Below are positions 37,561 to 51,180 of a stretch of 64,000 nucleotides of DNA, piece by piece. Below the pieces are notes generated by a model that was given only the letters and a program-made list of their open reading frames with translations, was not told where the DNA came from and searched no databases. How positions within the stretch are numbered: position 1 is the first letter of the stretch; each line of letters begins with the position of its first letter. Source of the DNA: Symsagittifera roscoffensis (lineage: Eukaryota > Xenacoelomorpha > Acoela > Convolutidae); contig NC_087067.1 in the NCBI RefSeq assembly GCF_963678635.1, positions 7,171,216-7,235,215 on the forward strand, read 5' to 3'. The position numbers were made by a program, and so were the translations under genes.

Positions 37561-40004
37561 GGTGTATCTCCAGCTGCCGTGGCGTCTGTAATATCTTGAG
37601 TATTAAAGAGAGAGTGTTTGTGTGTATACCTGACTGATGAATATGATTTATCGCCATCTGCCGTGGCGTCTGTATTATCATGAGTATTGAAGAGAAGGTA
37701 TGAGTGTGTACCTGACTGATTAACATGATATGTATCTTCATCTGCCGTGGCGACTGTATTACCTTGAGTATTAAAGAGCGAGAGAGAGTGTGAGTGTTTT
37801 TTTGTGTGTGTGCCTGATTTATGAACAAGATGTAACTCCATCTGCCGTGGCGTCTATATTATCATGCGTATTAAAGAGAGTGTACGTGTGTGTGTATCTG
37901 ACTGATGAACATGATGTATCTTCATCTGCCGTGGCGTCTGTATTATCTTGAGTAGTAAACAGAGTGTATGTATGTGTGTACCTGACTGATTAACAAGGTT
38001 ATCTGCATCTGCCGTGGCGTCTTTATCATCTTGAGTATTAAAGAGAGAGTGTTTGTGTGTGTATCTGACTGATGAATATGATGTATCTCCATCTGCCGTG
38101 GCGTGCCTTTTATCATGAGTATTAAAGAGAGTGTAAGTATGTGTGTACCTGACTGATTCACAAGGTGTATATCCATCTGCCGTGGCGTCTGTATTATCTT
38201 GAGTATTAAAGAGAGAGTGTTTGTGTGTGTACCTGACTGATGAACATGAAGTATCTCCATCTGCCGTGGCGTCTATATTATCTTGAGTATTAAAGAGAGA
38301 CTGTTTGTGTGTGCAGATGACTGATGAACATGATGTGTCTCCATCTGCCGTGGCGTCTGTATTATCTTGAGTATTAAATAGACTGTATGTATGTGTGTAC
38401 CTGACTGATGAACAAGGTGATCTCCATCTTCCGTGGCGTCTATATTATCTTGAGTATTAAAGAGAGAGTGTTTGTGTGTGTACCTGACTGATGAAGATGA
38501 TGTATCTCCATCTGCCGTGGCGTCTGTATTATCTTGAGTATTAAAGAGAGACTGTTTGTGTGTGTAGATGACTGATGAACATGATTTATCTCCATCTGCC
38601 GTGGCATCTGTATTATCTTGAGTATTAAATATAGTGTATGTATGTGTGTACCTGACTGATGAACAAGGTGATCTCCATCTGCCGTGGGGTCTGTATTATC
38701 GTGAGTATTGATGAGAAGGTATGAGTGTTTACCTGACTGGTTACCATGATGTATCTTCATCTGCCGTGGCGACTGTATTACCTTGAGTATTGAAGAGCAA
38801 GAGAGAGAGAGTGTCTGTGTTTTTGTGTGTGTACCTGATTTATGAATAAGATAAAACTCCATCTGCCGTGGCGTCTGTATTATCATGCGTATTAAAGAGA
38901 GTGTACGTGTCTGTGTATCTGACTGATGAATATGATGTATCTCCATCTGCCGTGGCGTGTGTTTTATCATGAGTATTAAAGAGAGTGTTAGTATGTATGT
39001 ACCTGACTGATTCACAAGGTGTATATCCATCTGCCGTGGCGTCTGTATTATCTTGAGTATTAAAGAGAGAGTGTTTGTGTGTGTGTACCTGACTGATGAA
39101 CATGATGTATCTCCATCTGCCGTGGCGTCTGTATTATCTTGGGTATTAAAGAGAGAGTGTTTGTGTGTGTACCTGACTGATGAACATGATGTATCTCCAT
39201 CTGCCGTGGCGTCTGTATTATCTTGAGTATTAAAGAGAAGGTATGTATGTGTGTACCTGACTGATGAACAAGGTGATCTCCATCTGCCGTGGCCTCTGTT
39301 TTATCTTGAGTATTAAAGAGAGAGTGTTTGTCTGTGTACCTGACTGATGAACATGATGTATCTCCATCTGAATTGGCGTCTGTTTTATCCTGAGTAATAA
39401 AGAGAGAGTGTTTGTTTGTGTACCTGACTGATGAACATGATGTATCTCCATCTGCCGTGGCGTCTGTATTATCTTGAGTATTAAAGAGAGTGTTTGTGTG
39501 TGTACCTGACTGATGAACATGATGTATCTCCATCTGCCGTGGCGTCTGTATTATCTTGAGTATTAAAGAGAGAGTGTTTGTATGTGTACCTGACTGATGA
39601 ACATGATGTATCTCCATCTGCCGTGGCGTCTGTATTATCTTGAGTACTAAAGAGAGTGTATGCATGTGTGTACCTGACTGATGAACAAGGTGATCTCCAT
39701 CTGCCGTGGCCTCTGTATTATCTTGAGTATTAAAAAGAGAGTGTTTGTGTGTGTACCTGACTGATGAACGTGATGTATCTCCATCTGCCGTGGCGTCTGT
39801 TTTATCCTGAGTATTAAAGAGAGAGTGTTTGTGTGTACCTGACTGAAGAACATGATGTATCTCCATCTGCCGTGGCGTCTGTATTATCTTGAGTATTAAA
39901 GAGAGTGTTTGTGTGTGTTCCTGACTGATGAACATGATGTATCTCCATCTGCCGTGGCGTCTGTATTATCTTGAGTATTAAAGAGAGAGTGTTTGTATGT
40001 GTAC

Positions 40005-40044
40005 CTGACTGATGAACATGATGTATCTCCATCTGCCGTGGCGT
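40005..40044 (-). other. Representative exon-like 40-bp core (hypothesis)
   Basis: A consensus unit, chosen to show the pattern. On the minus strand the core is preceded by a CT-rich run, 'tttaatactcaag' and 'ataatacag', which looks like a pyrimidine tract, branch point and AG acceptor. It is followed by 'cagtcag|gtac', which looks like a GT donor. The 40-nt core has no stop in any minus frame, and one frame reads DATADGDTSCSSVR. Tyr variants (DTSYSSVR or DKSYSSVR) occur elsewhere, for instance near 11085 and 11265. DTSYSSVR fits TxYxxV/I. The intron-like part is only about 44 nt, short for most animals, and 40 nt is not a multiple of three. This may be chance or a fossil exon. Confidence 0.25.
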
Positions 40045-41000
40045 CTGTATTATCTTGAGTATTAAAGAGAGTGATGCATGTGTGTACCTGACTGATGAAC
40101 AAGGTGATCTCCATCTGCCGTGGCCTCTGTATTATCTTGAGTATTAAAGAGAGAGTGTTTGTGTGTGTACCTGACTGATGAACATGATGTATCTCCATCT
40201 GCCGTGGCGTCTGTATTATCTTGAGTATTAGAAAGAGTGTGTATGTGTGTGTACCTGACTGATGAATATGATTTATCTCCATCTGCCGTGGCGTCTGTAT
40301 TATCTTGAATATTAAAGAGCGAGCGAGAGAGTGTGTGTCTTTGTGTGTGTGTACCTGATCGATGAACAAGATGTAACTCCATCTGCGGTGGCGTCTGTAT
40401 TATCATGCCTATTAAATAGAGTGTACGTGTGTGTGTGTATCTGACTGATGAATATGATGTATCTCCATCTGCCGTGGCGTGTGTTTTATCATGATTATTA
40501 AAGAGAGTGTAAGTATGTGTGTAACTGACTGATGAACAAGGTGTATCTCCATCTGCCGTGGCGTCTGTATTATCTTGAGTATTAAAGAGAGAGTGTTTGT
40601 GTGTGTACCTGACTGACGAACATGATGTATCTCCATCTGTCATGGCAACTGTATTATCTTGAGTATTAAAGAGAGTGTATGTGTATGTACCTGACTGATG
40701 AACATGATGTATCTCCATCTGCCGTGTTGTCTGTATTATCTTGAGTAATAAAGAGAGAATGTATGTGTGTGTGCACCTGACTGATAAACTTGATGTTTCT
40801 CCATCTGCCGTTGCGTCTGTATTATCTTGAGTATCAAAGAGAGAGTGTATGTGTGTGTGCACCTAACTGATGAACACGATGTATCTCCATCTGCCGTGGC
40901 GTCTGTATTATCTTGAGTATGAAAGATACTGTATGTAGGTGCGCACCTGACTGATGAACATGATTTATCTCCATCTGCCGTGGAGTCTTTATTATCTTGA

Positions 41001-41025
41001 GTATCGTATACAGAGTGTACGTATG
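41001..41025 (+). repeat. Rare unit marker 'gtatcgtatac' (1 of 5)
   Basis: A palindrome-like variant, gtatcgtatacagagtg, replaces the usual gtattaaagagag. It occurs at 41001, 46532, 47206, 49232 and 51587, each time followed by the same unit (acgtatgtgtaccttactg). It serves as a tag for block copies. Confidence 0.88.
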
Positions 41026-41409
41026 TGTACCTTACTGACGAACATGATCTATCTACATCTGCCGTAGCGTCTGTATTATCTTGAGTATTAAAGAGAGAGT
41101 ATATGGATGTGTGTACCTGACTGATGAATTTGATTTATCTCCATCTGCCGTGACGTCTGTATTATCATGAGTAATAAAGAGAGTATATGTGTTTTTGTAC
41201 CTGACTGATGAACATGATGTCTCTCCATCTGCCGTGGCGTCTGTATTATCTTGTGTATTAAAGAGACAATGCATGTGTGTGTACCTGAATGATGAACATG
41301 ATGTATCACCATCTGCCGTGGCGTCTGTATTATCCTGAGTATTAAAGAGAGAGTGTTTGTGTGTGTACCTGACTGATGAACATGATGTATCTCCATCTGC
41401 CGTGGCGTC

Positions 41410-44400
41410 TGTATTACCTTGAATATTAAAGAGCGAGGCGAGCGAGAGAGTGTGTGTGTTTGTGTGTGTGTACCTGATCGATGAACAAGATGTAACTCCA
41501 TCTGCCGTGGCGTCTGTATTATCATGCCTATTAAAGAGAGTGTACGAGTGTGTGTATCTGACTGATGAATATGATGTATCTCCAACTGCCGTGGCGTTTG
41601 TTTTATCATGAGTATTAAAGAGAGTGTAAGTATGTGTGAACCTGACTGATGAACAAGGTGTATCTCCATCTCTCGTGGTGTCTGTATTATCTTGAGTATT
41701 AAAGAGGGAGTGTTTGTGTGTGTGTACCTGACTGATGAACATGATGTATCTCCATCTGCCGTGGCGTCTGTATTATCTTGAGTATTAAAGAGATTGTGTA
41801 TGTGTGTGTGCCTGACTGATGAACATGATGTATCTCTATCTGCCGTGGCGTCTGTATTATCTTGAGTAATAAGGAAAGAGTGTATGAGTTTGTACCTGAC
41901 TGATGAACATGATGTATCTCTATCTGCCATGGCGTCTGTATTATCATGCCTATTAAAGAGAGTGTACTTTGTTTGTATCTGACTGATTAATATGATGTAT
42001 CCCCATCTGCCGTGGCGTGTGCTTTATCATGAGTATTAAAGAGAGTGTAAGTATGTGTGTACCTGACTGATGAACAAGGTGTATCTCCAGCTGCCGTGGC
42101 GTCTGTAAAATCTTGAGTATTAAAGAGAGAGTGGTTGTGTGTGTGTACCTGACTGATGAACATGATGTATCTCCATCTGCCGTGGCGTCTGTATTATCTT
42201 GAGTATTAAAGAGATTGTGTATGTGTGTGTGCCTGACTGATGAACATGATGTATCTCTATCTGCCGTGGCGTCTGTATTATCTTGAGTAATAAGGAAAGA
42301 GTGTATGAGTTTGTACCTGACTGATGAACATGATGTATCTCTATCTGCCATGGCGTCTGTATTATCATGCCTATTAAAGAGAGTGTACTTTGTTTGTATC
42401 TGACTGATTAATATGATGTATCCCCATCTGCCGTGGCGTGTGTTTTATCATGAGTATTAAAGAGAGTGTAAGTATGTGTGTACCTGACTGATGAAAAAGG
42501 TGTATCTCCAGCTGCCGTGGCGTCTGTAATATCTTGAGTATTAAAGAGAGTGTGTTTGTGTGTGTACCTGACTGATGAACATGATGTATCTCCATCTGCC
42601 GTGGCGTCTATTTTATCTTGAGTTTTAAAGAGAGACTGTTTGTGTGTGTACCTGACTGATGAACATGATGAATCTCCATCTGCCGTGGCGTCTGTATTAT
42701 CTTGAGTATTAAACAGAGTGTATGTATGTATCTACCTGACTGATGAACAAGGTGATCTCCATCTGCCGTGGCGTCTATATCATCTTGAGTATTAAAGAGA
42801 GAGTGTTTGTGTGTGTACCTGACTGATGAATATGATTTATCGCCATCTGCCGTGGCGTCTGTATTATCATGAGTATTGAAGAGAAGGTATGAGTGTGTAC
42901 CTGACTGATTAACATGATGTATCTTCATCTGCCGTGGCGACTGTATTACCTTGAGTATTAAAGAGCGAGAGAGAGTGTGAGTGTTTTTTTTGTGTGTGCC
43001 TGATTTATGAACAAGATGTAACTCCATCTGCCGTGGCGTCTATATTATCATGCGTATTAAAGAGAGTGTACGTGTGTGTGTATCTGACTGATGAACATGA
43101 TGTATCTCCATCTGCCGTGGCGTCTGTATTATCTTGAGTAGTAAACAGAGTGTATGTATGTGTGTACCTGACTGATTAACAAGGTTATCTGCATCTGCCG
43201 TGGCGTCTATATCATCTTGAGTATTAAAGAGAGAGTGTTTGTGTGTGTACCTGACTGATGAAAATGATTTATCTCCATCTGCCGTGGCGTCTGTATTATC
43301 ATGAGTATTGAAGAGAAGGTATGAGTGTGTACCTGACTGATTAAGATGATGTATCTTCATCTGCCGTGGCGACAGTATTACCTTGAGTATTAAAGAGCGA
43401 GAGAGAGTGTGTGTGTTTTTGTGTGTGTGCCTGATTTATGAACAAGATGTAACTCCATCTGCCGTGGCGTCTATTTTATCATGCGTATTAAAGAGAGTGT
43501 ACGTGTGTGTGTATCTGACTGATGAACATGATGTATCTCCACCTGCCGTGGCGTCTGTATTATCTTGAGTATTAAACAGAGTGTATGTATGTGTGTACCT
43601 GACTGACGAACAAGGTGATCTCCATGAGCCGTGGCGTCTATATCATCTTGAGTATTAAAGAGAGAGTGTTTGTGTGTGTATCTGACTGATGAATATGATG
43701 TATCTCCATCTGCCGTGGCGTGCCTTTTATCATGAGTATTAAAGAGAGTGTAAGTATGTGTGTACCTGACTGATTCACAAGGTGTATATCCATCTGCCGT
43801 GGCGTCTGTATTATCTTGAGTATTAAAGAGAGAGTGTTTGTGTGTGTACCTGACTGATGAACATGAAGTATCTCCATCTGCCGTGGCGTCTATATTATCT
43901 TGAGTATTAAAGAGAGACTGTTTGTGTGTGCAGATGACTGATGAACATGATGTGTCTCCATCTGCCGTGGCGTCTGTATTATCTTGATTATTAAATAGAC
44001 TGTATGTATGTGTGTACCTGACTGATGAACAAGGTGATCTCCATCTTCCGTGGCGTCTATATTATCTTGAGTATTAAAGAGAGAGTGTTTGTGTGTGTAC
44101 CTGACTGATGAAGATGATGTATCTCCATCTGCCGTGGCGTCTGTATTATCTTGAGTATTAAAGAGAGACTGTTTGTGTGTGTAGATGACTGATGAACATG
44201 ATTTATCTCCATCTGCCGTGGCGTCTGTATTATCTTGAGTATTAAATATAGTGTATGTATGTGTGTACCTGACTGATGAACAAGGTGATCTCCATCTGCC
44301 GTGGGGTCTGTATTATCGTGAGTATTGATGAGAAGGTATGAGTGTGTACCTGACTGGTTACCATGATGTATCTTCATCTGCCGTGGCGACTGTATTACCT

Positions 44401-46856
44401 TGAGTATTAAAGAGCAAGAGAGAGAGAGTGTCTGTGTTTTTGTGTGTGTACCTGATTTATGAATAAGATAAAACTCCATCTGCCGTGGCGTCTGTATTAT
44501 CATGCGTATTAAAGAGAGTGTACGTGTCTGTGTATCTGACTGATGAATATGATGTATCTCCATCTGCCGTGGCGTGTGTTTTATCATGAGTATTAAAGAG
44601 AGTGTTAGTATGTATGTACCTGACTGATTCACAAGGTGTATATCCATCTGCCGTGGCGTCTGTATTATCTTGAGTATTAAAGAGAGAGTGTTTGTGTGTG
44701 TGTACCTGACTGATGAACATGATGTATCTCCATCTGCCGTGGCGTCTGTATTATCTTGGGTATTAAAGAGAGAGTGTTTGTGTGTGTACCTGACTGATGA
44801 ACATGATGTATCTCCATCTGCCGTGGCGTCTGTATTATCTTGAGTATTAAAGAGAAGGTATGTATGTGTGTACCTGACTGATGAACAAGGTGATCTCCAT
44901 CTGCCGTGGCCTCTGTTTTATCTTGAGTATTAAAGAGAGAGTGTTTGTCTGTGTACCTGACTGATGAACATGATGTATCTCCATCTGCCGTGGCGTCTGT
45001 TTTATCCTGAGTATTAAAGAGAGAGTGTTTGTTTGTGTACCTGACTGATGAACATGATGTATCTCCATCTGCCGTGGCGTCTGTATTATCTTGAGTATTA
45101 AAGAGAGTGTTTGTGTGTGTACCTGACTGATGAACATGATGTATCTCCATCTGCCGTGGCGTCTGTATTATCTTGAGTATTAAAGAGAGAGTGTTTGTAT
45201 GTGTACCTGACTGATGAACATGATGTATCTCCATCTGCCGTGGCGTCTGTATTATCTTGAGTACTAAAGAGAGTGTATGCATGTGTGTACCTGACTGATG
45301 AACAAGGTGATCTCCATCTGCCGTGGCCTCTGTATTATCTTGAGTATTAAAGAGAGAGTGTTTGTGTGTGTACCTGACTGATGAACATGATGTATCTCCA
45401 TCTGCAGTGGCGTCTGTTTTATCCTGAGTATTAAAGAGAGAGTGTTTGTGTGTACCTGACTGAAGAACATGATGTATCTCCATCTGCCGTGGCGTCTGTA
45501 TTATCTTGAGTATTAAAGAGAGTGTTTGTGTGTGTTCCTGACTGATGAACATGATGTATCTCCATCTGCCGTGGCGTCTGTATTATCTTGAGTATTAAAG
45601 AGAGTGATGCATGTGTGTACCTGACTGATGAACAAGGTGATCTATCTGCCGTGGCCTCTGTATTATCTTGAGTATTAAAGAGAGAGTGTTTGTGTGTGTA
45701 CCTGACTGATGAACATGATGTATCTCCATCTGCCGTGGCGTCTGTATTATCTTGAGTATTAGAAAGAGTGTGTATGTGTGTGTACCTGACTGATGAATAT
45801 GATTTATCTCCATCTGCCGTGGCGTCTGTATTATCTTGAATATTAAAGAGCGAGCGAGAGAGTGTGTGTCTTTGTGTGTGTGTACCTGATCGATGAACAA
45901 GATGTAACTCCATCTGCCGTGGCGTCTGTATTATCATGCCTATTAAATAGAGTGTACGTGTGTGTGTGTATCTGACTGATGAATATGATGTATCTCCATC
46001 TGCCGTGGCGTGTGTTTTATCATGATTATTAAAGAGAGTGTAAGTATGTGTGTAACTGACTGATGAACAAGGTGTATCTCCATCTGCCGTGGCGTCTGTA
46101 TTATCTTGAGTATTAAAGAGAGAGTGTTTGTGTGTGTACCTGACTGACGAACATGATGTATCTCCATCTGTCATGGCAACTGTATTATCTTGAGTATTAA
46201 AGAGAGTGTATGTGTATGTACCTGACTGATGAACATGATGTATCTCCATCTGCCGTGGCGTCTGTATTATCTTGAGTAATAAAGAGAGAATGTATGTGTG
46301 TGTGCACCTGACTGATAAACTTGATGTTTCTCCATCTGCCGTTGCGTCTGTATTATCTTGAGTATCAAAGAGAGAGTGTATGTGTGTGTGCACCTAACTG
46401 ATGAACACGATGTATCTCCATCTGCCGTGGCGTCTGTATTATCTTGAGTATGAAAGATACTGTATGTAGATGCGCACCTGACTGATGAACATGATTTATC
46501 TCCATCTGCCGTGGAGTCTTTATTATCTTGAGTATCGTATACAGAGTGTACGTATGTGTACCTTACTGACGAACATGATCTATCTACATCTGCCGTGACG
46601 TCTGTATTATCATGAGTAATAAAGAGAGTATATGGATGTGTGTACCTGACTGATGAACATGATGTCTCTCCATCTGCCGTGGCGTCTGTATTATCTTGTG
46701 TATTAAAGAGACAATGCATGTGTGTGTACCTGAATGATGAACATGATGTATCACCATCTGCCGTGGCGTCTGTATTATCCTGAGTATTAAAGAGAGAGTG
46801 TTTGTGTGTGTACCTGACTGATGAACATGATGTATCTCCATCTGCCGTGGCGTCTG
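41410..46856 (+). repeat. 5.4-kb duplicated block, copy 2
   Basis: Follows copy 1 directly. It contains extra copies of the 'gaacaaggtgatctcc' and 'cgagagagagtgtg' units near 42.8-43.6 kb, and lacks about one unit near 46600, where the 'gaatttgatttatctcc' unit of copy 1 (about 41125) is gone. Most other units match copy 1 one for one. Confidence 0.9.
41670..42540 (+). repeat. Five-unit (421 bp) higher-order repeat, second cluster
   Basis: Same 421-bp block as at 36.3-37.5 kb, with repeat marks at 41699 and 42120. Copy 2 has two full periods where copy 1 has three, so the count changed after the 5.4-kb duplication. Confidence 0.9.
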
Positions 46857-49800
46857 TTTTATCTTGAGTATTAAAGAGAGTGTTGGTGTATGTACCTGAC
46901 TGATGAACATGATGTATCTCCATCTGCCGTGGCGTCTGTATTATCTTGAGTAATAAAGAGAGAATGTATGTGTGTGTGCACCTGACTGATAAACTTGATG
47001 TTTCTCCATCTGCCGTGGCGTCTGTATTATCTTGAGTATCAAAGAGAGAGTGTATGTGTGTGTGCACCTAACTGATGAACACGATGTATCTCCATCTGCC
47101 GTGGCGTCTGTATTATCTTGAGTATTAAAGATACTGTATGTAGGTGCGCACCTGACTGATGAACATGATTTATCTCCATCTGCCGTGGAGTCTTTATTAT
47201 CTTGAGTATCGTATACAGAGTGTACGTATGTGTACCTTACTGACGAACATGATCTATCTCCATCTGCCGTAGCGTCTGTATTATCTTGAGTATTAAAGAG
47301 AGAGTATATGGATGTGTGTACCTGACTGATGAATTTGATTTATCTCCATCTGCCGTGACGTCTGTATTATCATGAGTAATAAAGAGAGTATATGTGTTTT
47401 TGTACCTGACTGATGAACATGATGTCTCTCCATCTGCCGTGGCGTCTGTATTATCTTGTGTATTAAAGAGACAATGCATGTGTGTGTACCTGAAAGATGA
47501 ACATGATGTATCACCATCTGCCGTGGCGTCTGTTTTATCTTGAGTATTAAAGAGAGTGTTGGTGTGTGTACCTGACTGATGAACATGATGTATCTCAATC
47601 TGCCGTGGCGTCTGTATTATCTTGAGTATTAAAGAGAGTGTTGGTGTGTGTACCTGAAAGATGAACATGATGTATCACCATCTGCCGTGGCGTCTGTTTT
47701 ATCTTGAGTATTAAAGAGAGAGTGTTTGTATGTGTACCTGACTGATGAACATGATGTATCTCCATCTGCCGTGGCGTCTGTATTATCTTGAGTATTAAAG
47801 AGAGTGTATGTAAGTGTGAACCTGACCGATGAACAAGGTGATAGCCATCTGCCGTGGCCTCTGTATTATCTTGAGTATTAAAGAGAGAGTGTTTGTGTGT
47901 GTACCTGACTGATGAACATGATGTATCTCCATCTGCCGTGGCGTCTGTTTTATCTTGAGTATTAAAGAGAGTGTTGGTGTGTGTACCTGACTGATGAACA
48001 TGATGTATCTCAATCTGCCGTGGCGTCTGTATTATCTTGAGTATTAAAGAGAGAGTGTTTGTATGTGTACCTGACTGATGAACATGATGTATCTCCATCT
48101 GCCGTGGCGTCTGTATTATCTTGAGTATTAAAGAGAGTGTATGTAAGTGTGAACCTGACCGATGAACAAGGTGATAGCCATCTGCCGTGGCCTCTGTATT
48201 ATCTTGAGTATTAAAGAGAGAGTGTTTGTGTGTGTACCTGACTGATGAACATGATGTATCTCCATCTGCCGTGGCGTCTGTATTATCCTGAGTATTAAAA
48301 AGAGTGTGTATATGTGTGTACCTGACTGATGAATATGATGTATCTCCATCTGCCGTGGCGTCTGTATTATCTTGAGTATTAAACAGAGTGTATGCATGTG
48401 TGTACCTGACTGATGAACAAGGTGATCTCCATCTGCCGTGGCCTCTGTATTATCTTGAGTATTGAAGAGAGAGTGTTTGTGTGTGTACCTGACTGATGAA
48501 CATGATGTATATCCATCTGCCGTGGCGTCTGTATTATCCTGAGTATTAAAAAGGGTGTGTATGTGTGTGTACCTGACTGATGAATATGATTTATCTCCAT
48601 CTGCCGTGGCGTGTGTATTATCTTGAATATTAAAGAGCGAGCGAGAGAGTGTGTGTGTTTGTGTGTGTGTACCTGATCGATGAACAAGATGTAACTCCAT
48701 CTGCCGTGGCGTCTGTATTATCATGCCTATTAAATAGAGTGTACGTGTGTGTGTGTATCTGACTGATGAATATGATGTATCTCCATCTGCCGTGGCGTGT
48801 GTTTTATCATGATTATTAAAGAGAGTGTAAGTATGCGTGTAACTGACTGATGAACAAGGTGTATCTCCATCTGCCGTGGCGTCTGTATTATCTTGAGTAT
48901 TAAAGAGAGAGTGTTTGTGTGTGTACCTGACTGACGAACATGATGTATCTCCATCTGTCATGGCAACTGTATATCTTGAGTATTAAAGAGAGTGTATGTG
49001 TATGTACCTGACTGATGAACATGATGTATCTCCATCTGCCGTGGCGTCTGTATTATCTTGAGTATCAAAGAGAGAGTGTATGTGTGTGTGCACCTAACTG
49101 ATGAACACGATGTATCTCCATCTGCCGTGGCGTCTGTATTATCTTGAGTATTAAAGATACTGTAAGTAGGTGCGCACCTGACTGATGAACATGATTTATC
49201 TCCATCTGCCGTGGCGTCTGTATCATCTTGAGTATCGTATACAGAGTGTACGTATGTGTACCTTACTGACGAACATGATCTATCTCCATCTACCGTAGCG
49301 TCTGTATTATCTTGAGTATTAAAGAGAGAGTATATGGATGTGTGTGTACCTGACTGATGAATTTGATTTATCTCCATCTGCCGTGACGTCTGTATTATCA
49401 TGACTAATAAAGAGAGTATATGTGTTTTTGTACCTGACTGATGAACATGATGTCTCTCCATCTGCCGTGGCGTCTGTATTATCTTGAGTATTAAAGAGAG
49501 TGTTGGTGTGTGTACCTGACTGATGAACATGATGTATCTCAATCTGCCGTGGCGTCTGTATTATCTTGAGTATTAAAGAGAGAGTGTTTGTATGTGTACC
49601 TGACTGATGAACATGATGTATCTCTATCTGCCGTGGCGTCTGTATTATCTTGAGTAATAAGGAAAGAGTGTATGAGTTTGTACCTGACTGATGAACATGA
49701 TGTATCTCCATCTGTCATGGCAACTGTATTATCTTGAGTATTAAAGAGAGTGTATGTGTATGTACCTGACTGATGAACATGATGTATCTCCATCTGCCGT

Positions 49801-50180
49801 GGCGTCTGTATTATCTTGAGTATTAAAGAGAGTGTTGGTGTGTGTACCTGACTGATGAACATGATGTATCTCAATCTGCCGTGGCGTCTGTGTTATCTTG
49901 AGTATTAAAAAGAGAGTGTTTGTATGTGTACCTGACTGATGAACATGATGTATCTCCATCTGCCGTGGCGTCTGTATTATCTTGAGTATTAAAGAGAGTG
50001 TATGTAAGTGTGTACCTGACTGATGAACAAGTTGATATCCATCTGCCGTGGCCTCTGTATTATCTTGAGTATTAAAGAGAGAGTGTTTGTGTGTGTACCT
50101 GACTGATGAACATGATGTATCTCCATCTGCCGTGGCGTCTGTATTATCTTGAGTATTAAAGAGAGTGTGTATGTGTGTAC
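46857..50180 (+). repeat. Mosaic of block pieces
   Basis: Runs from the 5.4-kb block recur in new order. The 'gcacctgactgataaac' / 'cacctaactgatgaacac' / 'gtatcgtatac' run is at 46.9-47.25 and 49.05-49.3 kb. The 'gaatttgatttatctcc' run is at about 47.3 and 49.36 kb. The 'aacctgaccgatgaac' run is at about 47820 and 48152 (offset about 332 bp, four units). The 40.2-40.7 kb run recurs at 48.5-49.0 kb (offset about 8.3 kb). No gene is visible. Confidence 0.82.
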
Positions 50181-51180
50181 CTGACTGATGAACAAGTTGA
50201 TATCCATCTGCCGTGGCCTCTGTATTATCTTGAGTATTAAAGAGAGAGTGTTTGTGTGTGTACCTGACTGATGAACATGATGTATCTCCATCTGATGTGG
50301 CGTCTGTTTTATCCTGAGTATTAAAAAGTGTGTATGTGTGTGTGTGTACCTGATCGATGAACAATATGTAACTCCATCTGCCGTGGCGTCTGTATTATCA
50401 TGCCTATTAAATAGAGTGTACGTGTGTGTGTGTATCTCACTGATGAATATGATGTATCTCCATCTGCCGTGGCGTGTGTTTTATCATGATTATTAAAAAG
50501 AGTGCAAGTATGTGTGTAACTGACTGATGAACAAGGTGTATCTCCATCTGCCGTGGCATCTGTATTATCTTGAGTATTAAAGAGAGAGTGTTTGTGTGTG
50601 TACCTGACTGACGAACATGATGTATCTCCATCTGCCGTGGCGTCTGTATTATCTTGAGTATTAAAGAGAGTGTGTATGTGTGTACCTGACTGATGAACAA
50701 GTTGATATCCATCTGCCGTGGCCTCTGTATTATCTTGAGTATTAAAGAGAGAGTGTTTGTGTGTGTACCTGACTGATGAACATGATGTATCTCCATCTGA
50801 TGTGGCGTTTGTTTTATCCTGAGTATTAAAAAGTGTGTATGTGTGTGTGTGTACCTGATCGATGAACAATATGTAACTCCATCTGCCGTGGCGTCTGTAT
50901 TATCATGCCTATTAAATAGAGTGTACGTGTGTGTGTGTGTATCTCACTGATGAATATGATGTATCTCCATCTGCCGTGGCGTGTGTTTTATCATGATTAT
51001 TAAAAAGAGTGCAAGTATGTGTGTAACTGAATGATGAACAAGGTGTATCTCCATCTGCCGTGGCATCTGTATTATCTTGAGTATTAAAGAGAGAGTGTTT
51101 GTGTGTGTACCTGACTGACGAACATGATGTATCTCTATCTGCCGTGGCGTCTGTATTATCTTGAGTAATAAGGAAAGAGT
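50161..51180 (+). repeat. Six-unit (~505 bp) higher-order repeat
   Basis: The markers 'cctgatcgatgaacaatatg' and 'aacaagttgatatcc' recur with spacings of 504 and 507 bp (for example 50313/50817 and 50161/50668). Six times 84 bp is 504 bp. Confidence 0.88.

Larger units (their letters stand above)
36051..41409 (+). repeat. 5.4-kb duplicated block, copy 1
   Basis: Starts at the rare marker cttgaatattaaagagcg plus 'aggcgagcgag'. It is followed by another copy at an offset of 5,359 bp, which rises to 5,617 bp (copy 2 has extra units near 42.8-43.6 kb) and falls to about 5,531 and then 5,446 bp through later losses. Rare variants such as 'gaataagataaaac', 'gtatcgtatac' and 'gaggcgagcg' occur in both copies. 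Confidence 0.9.
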
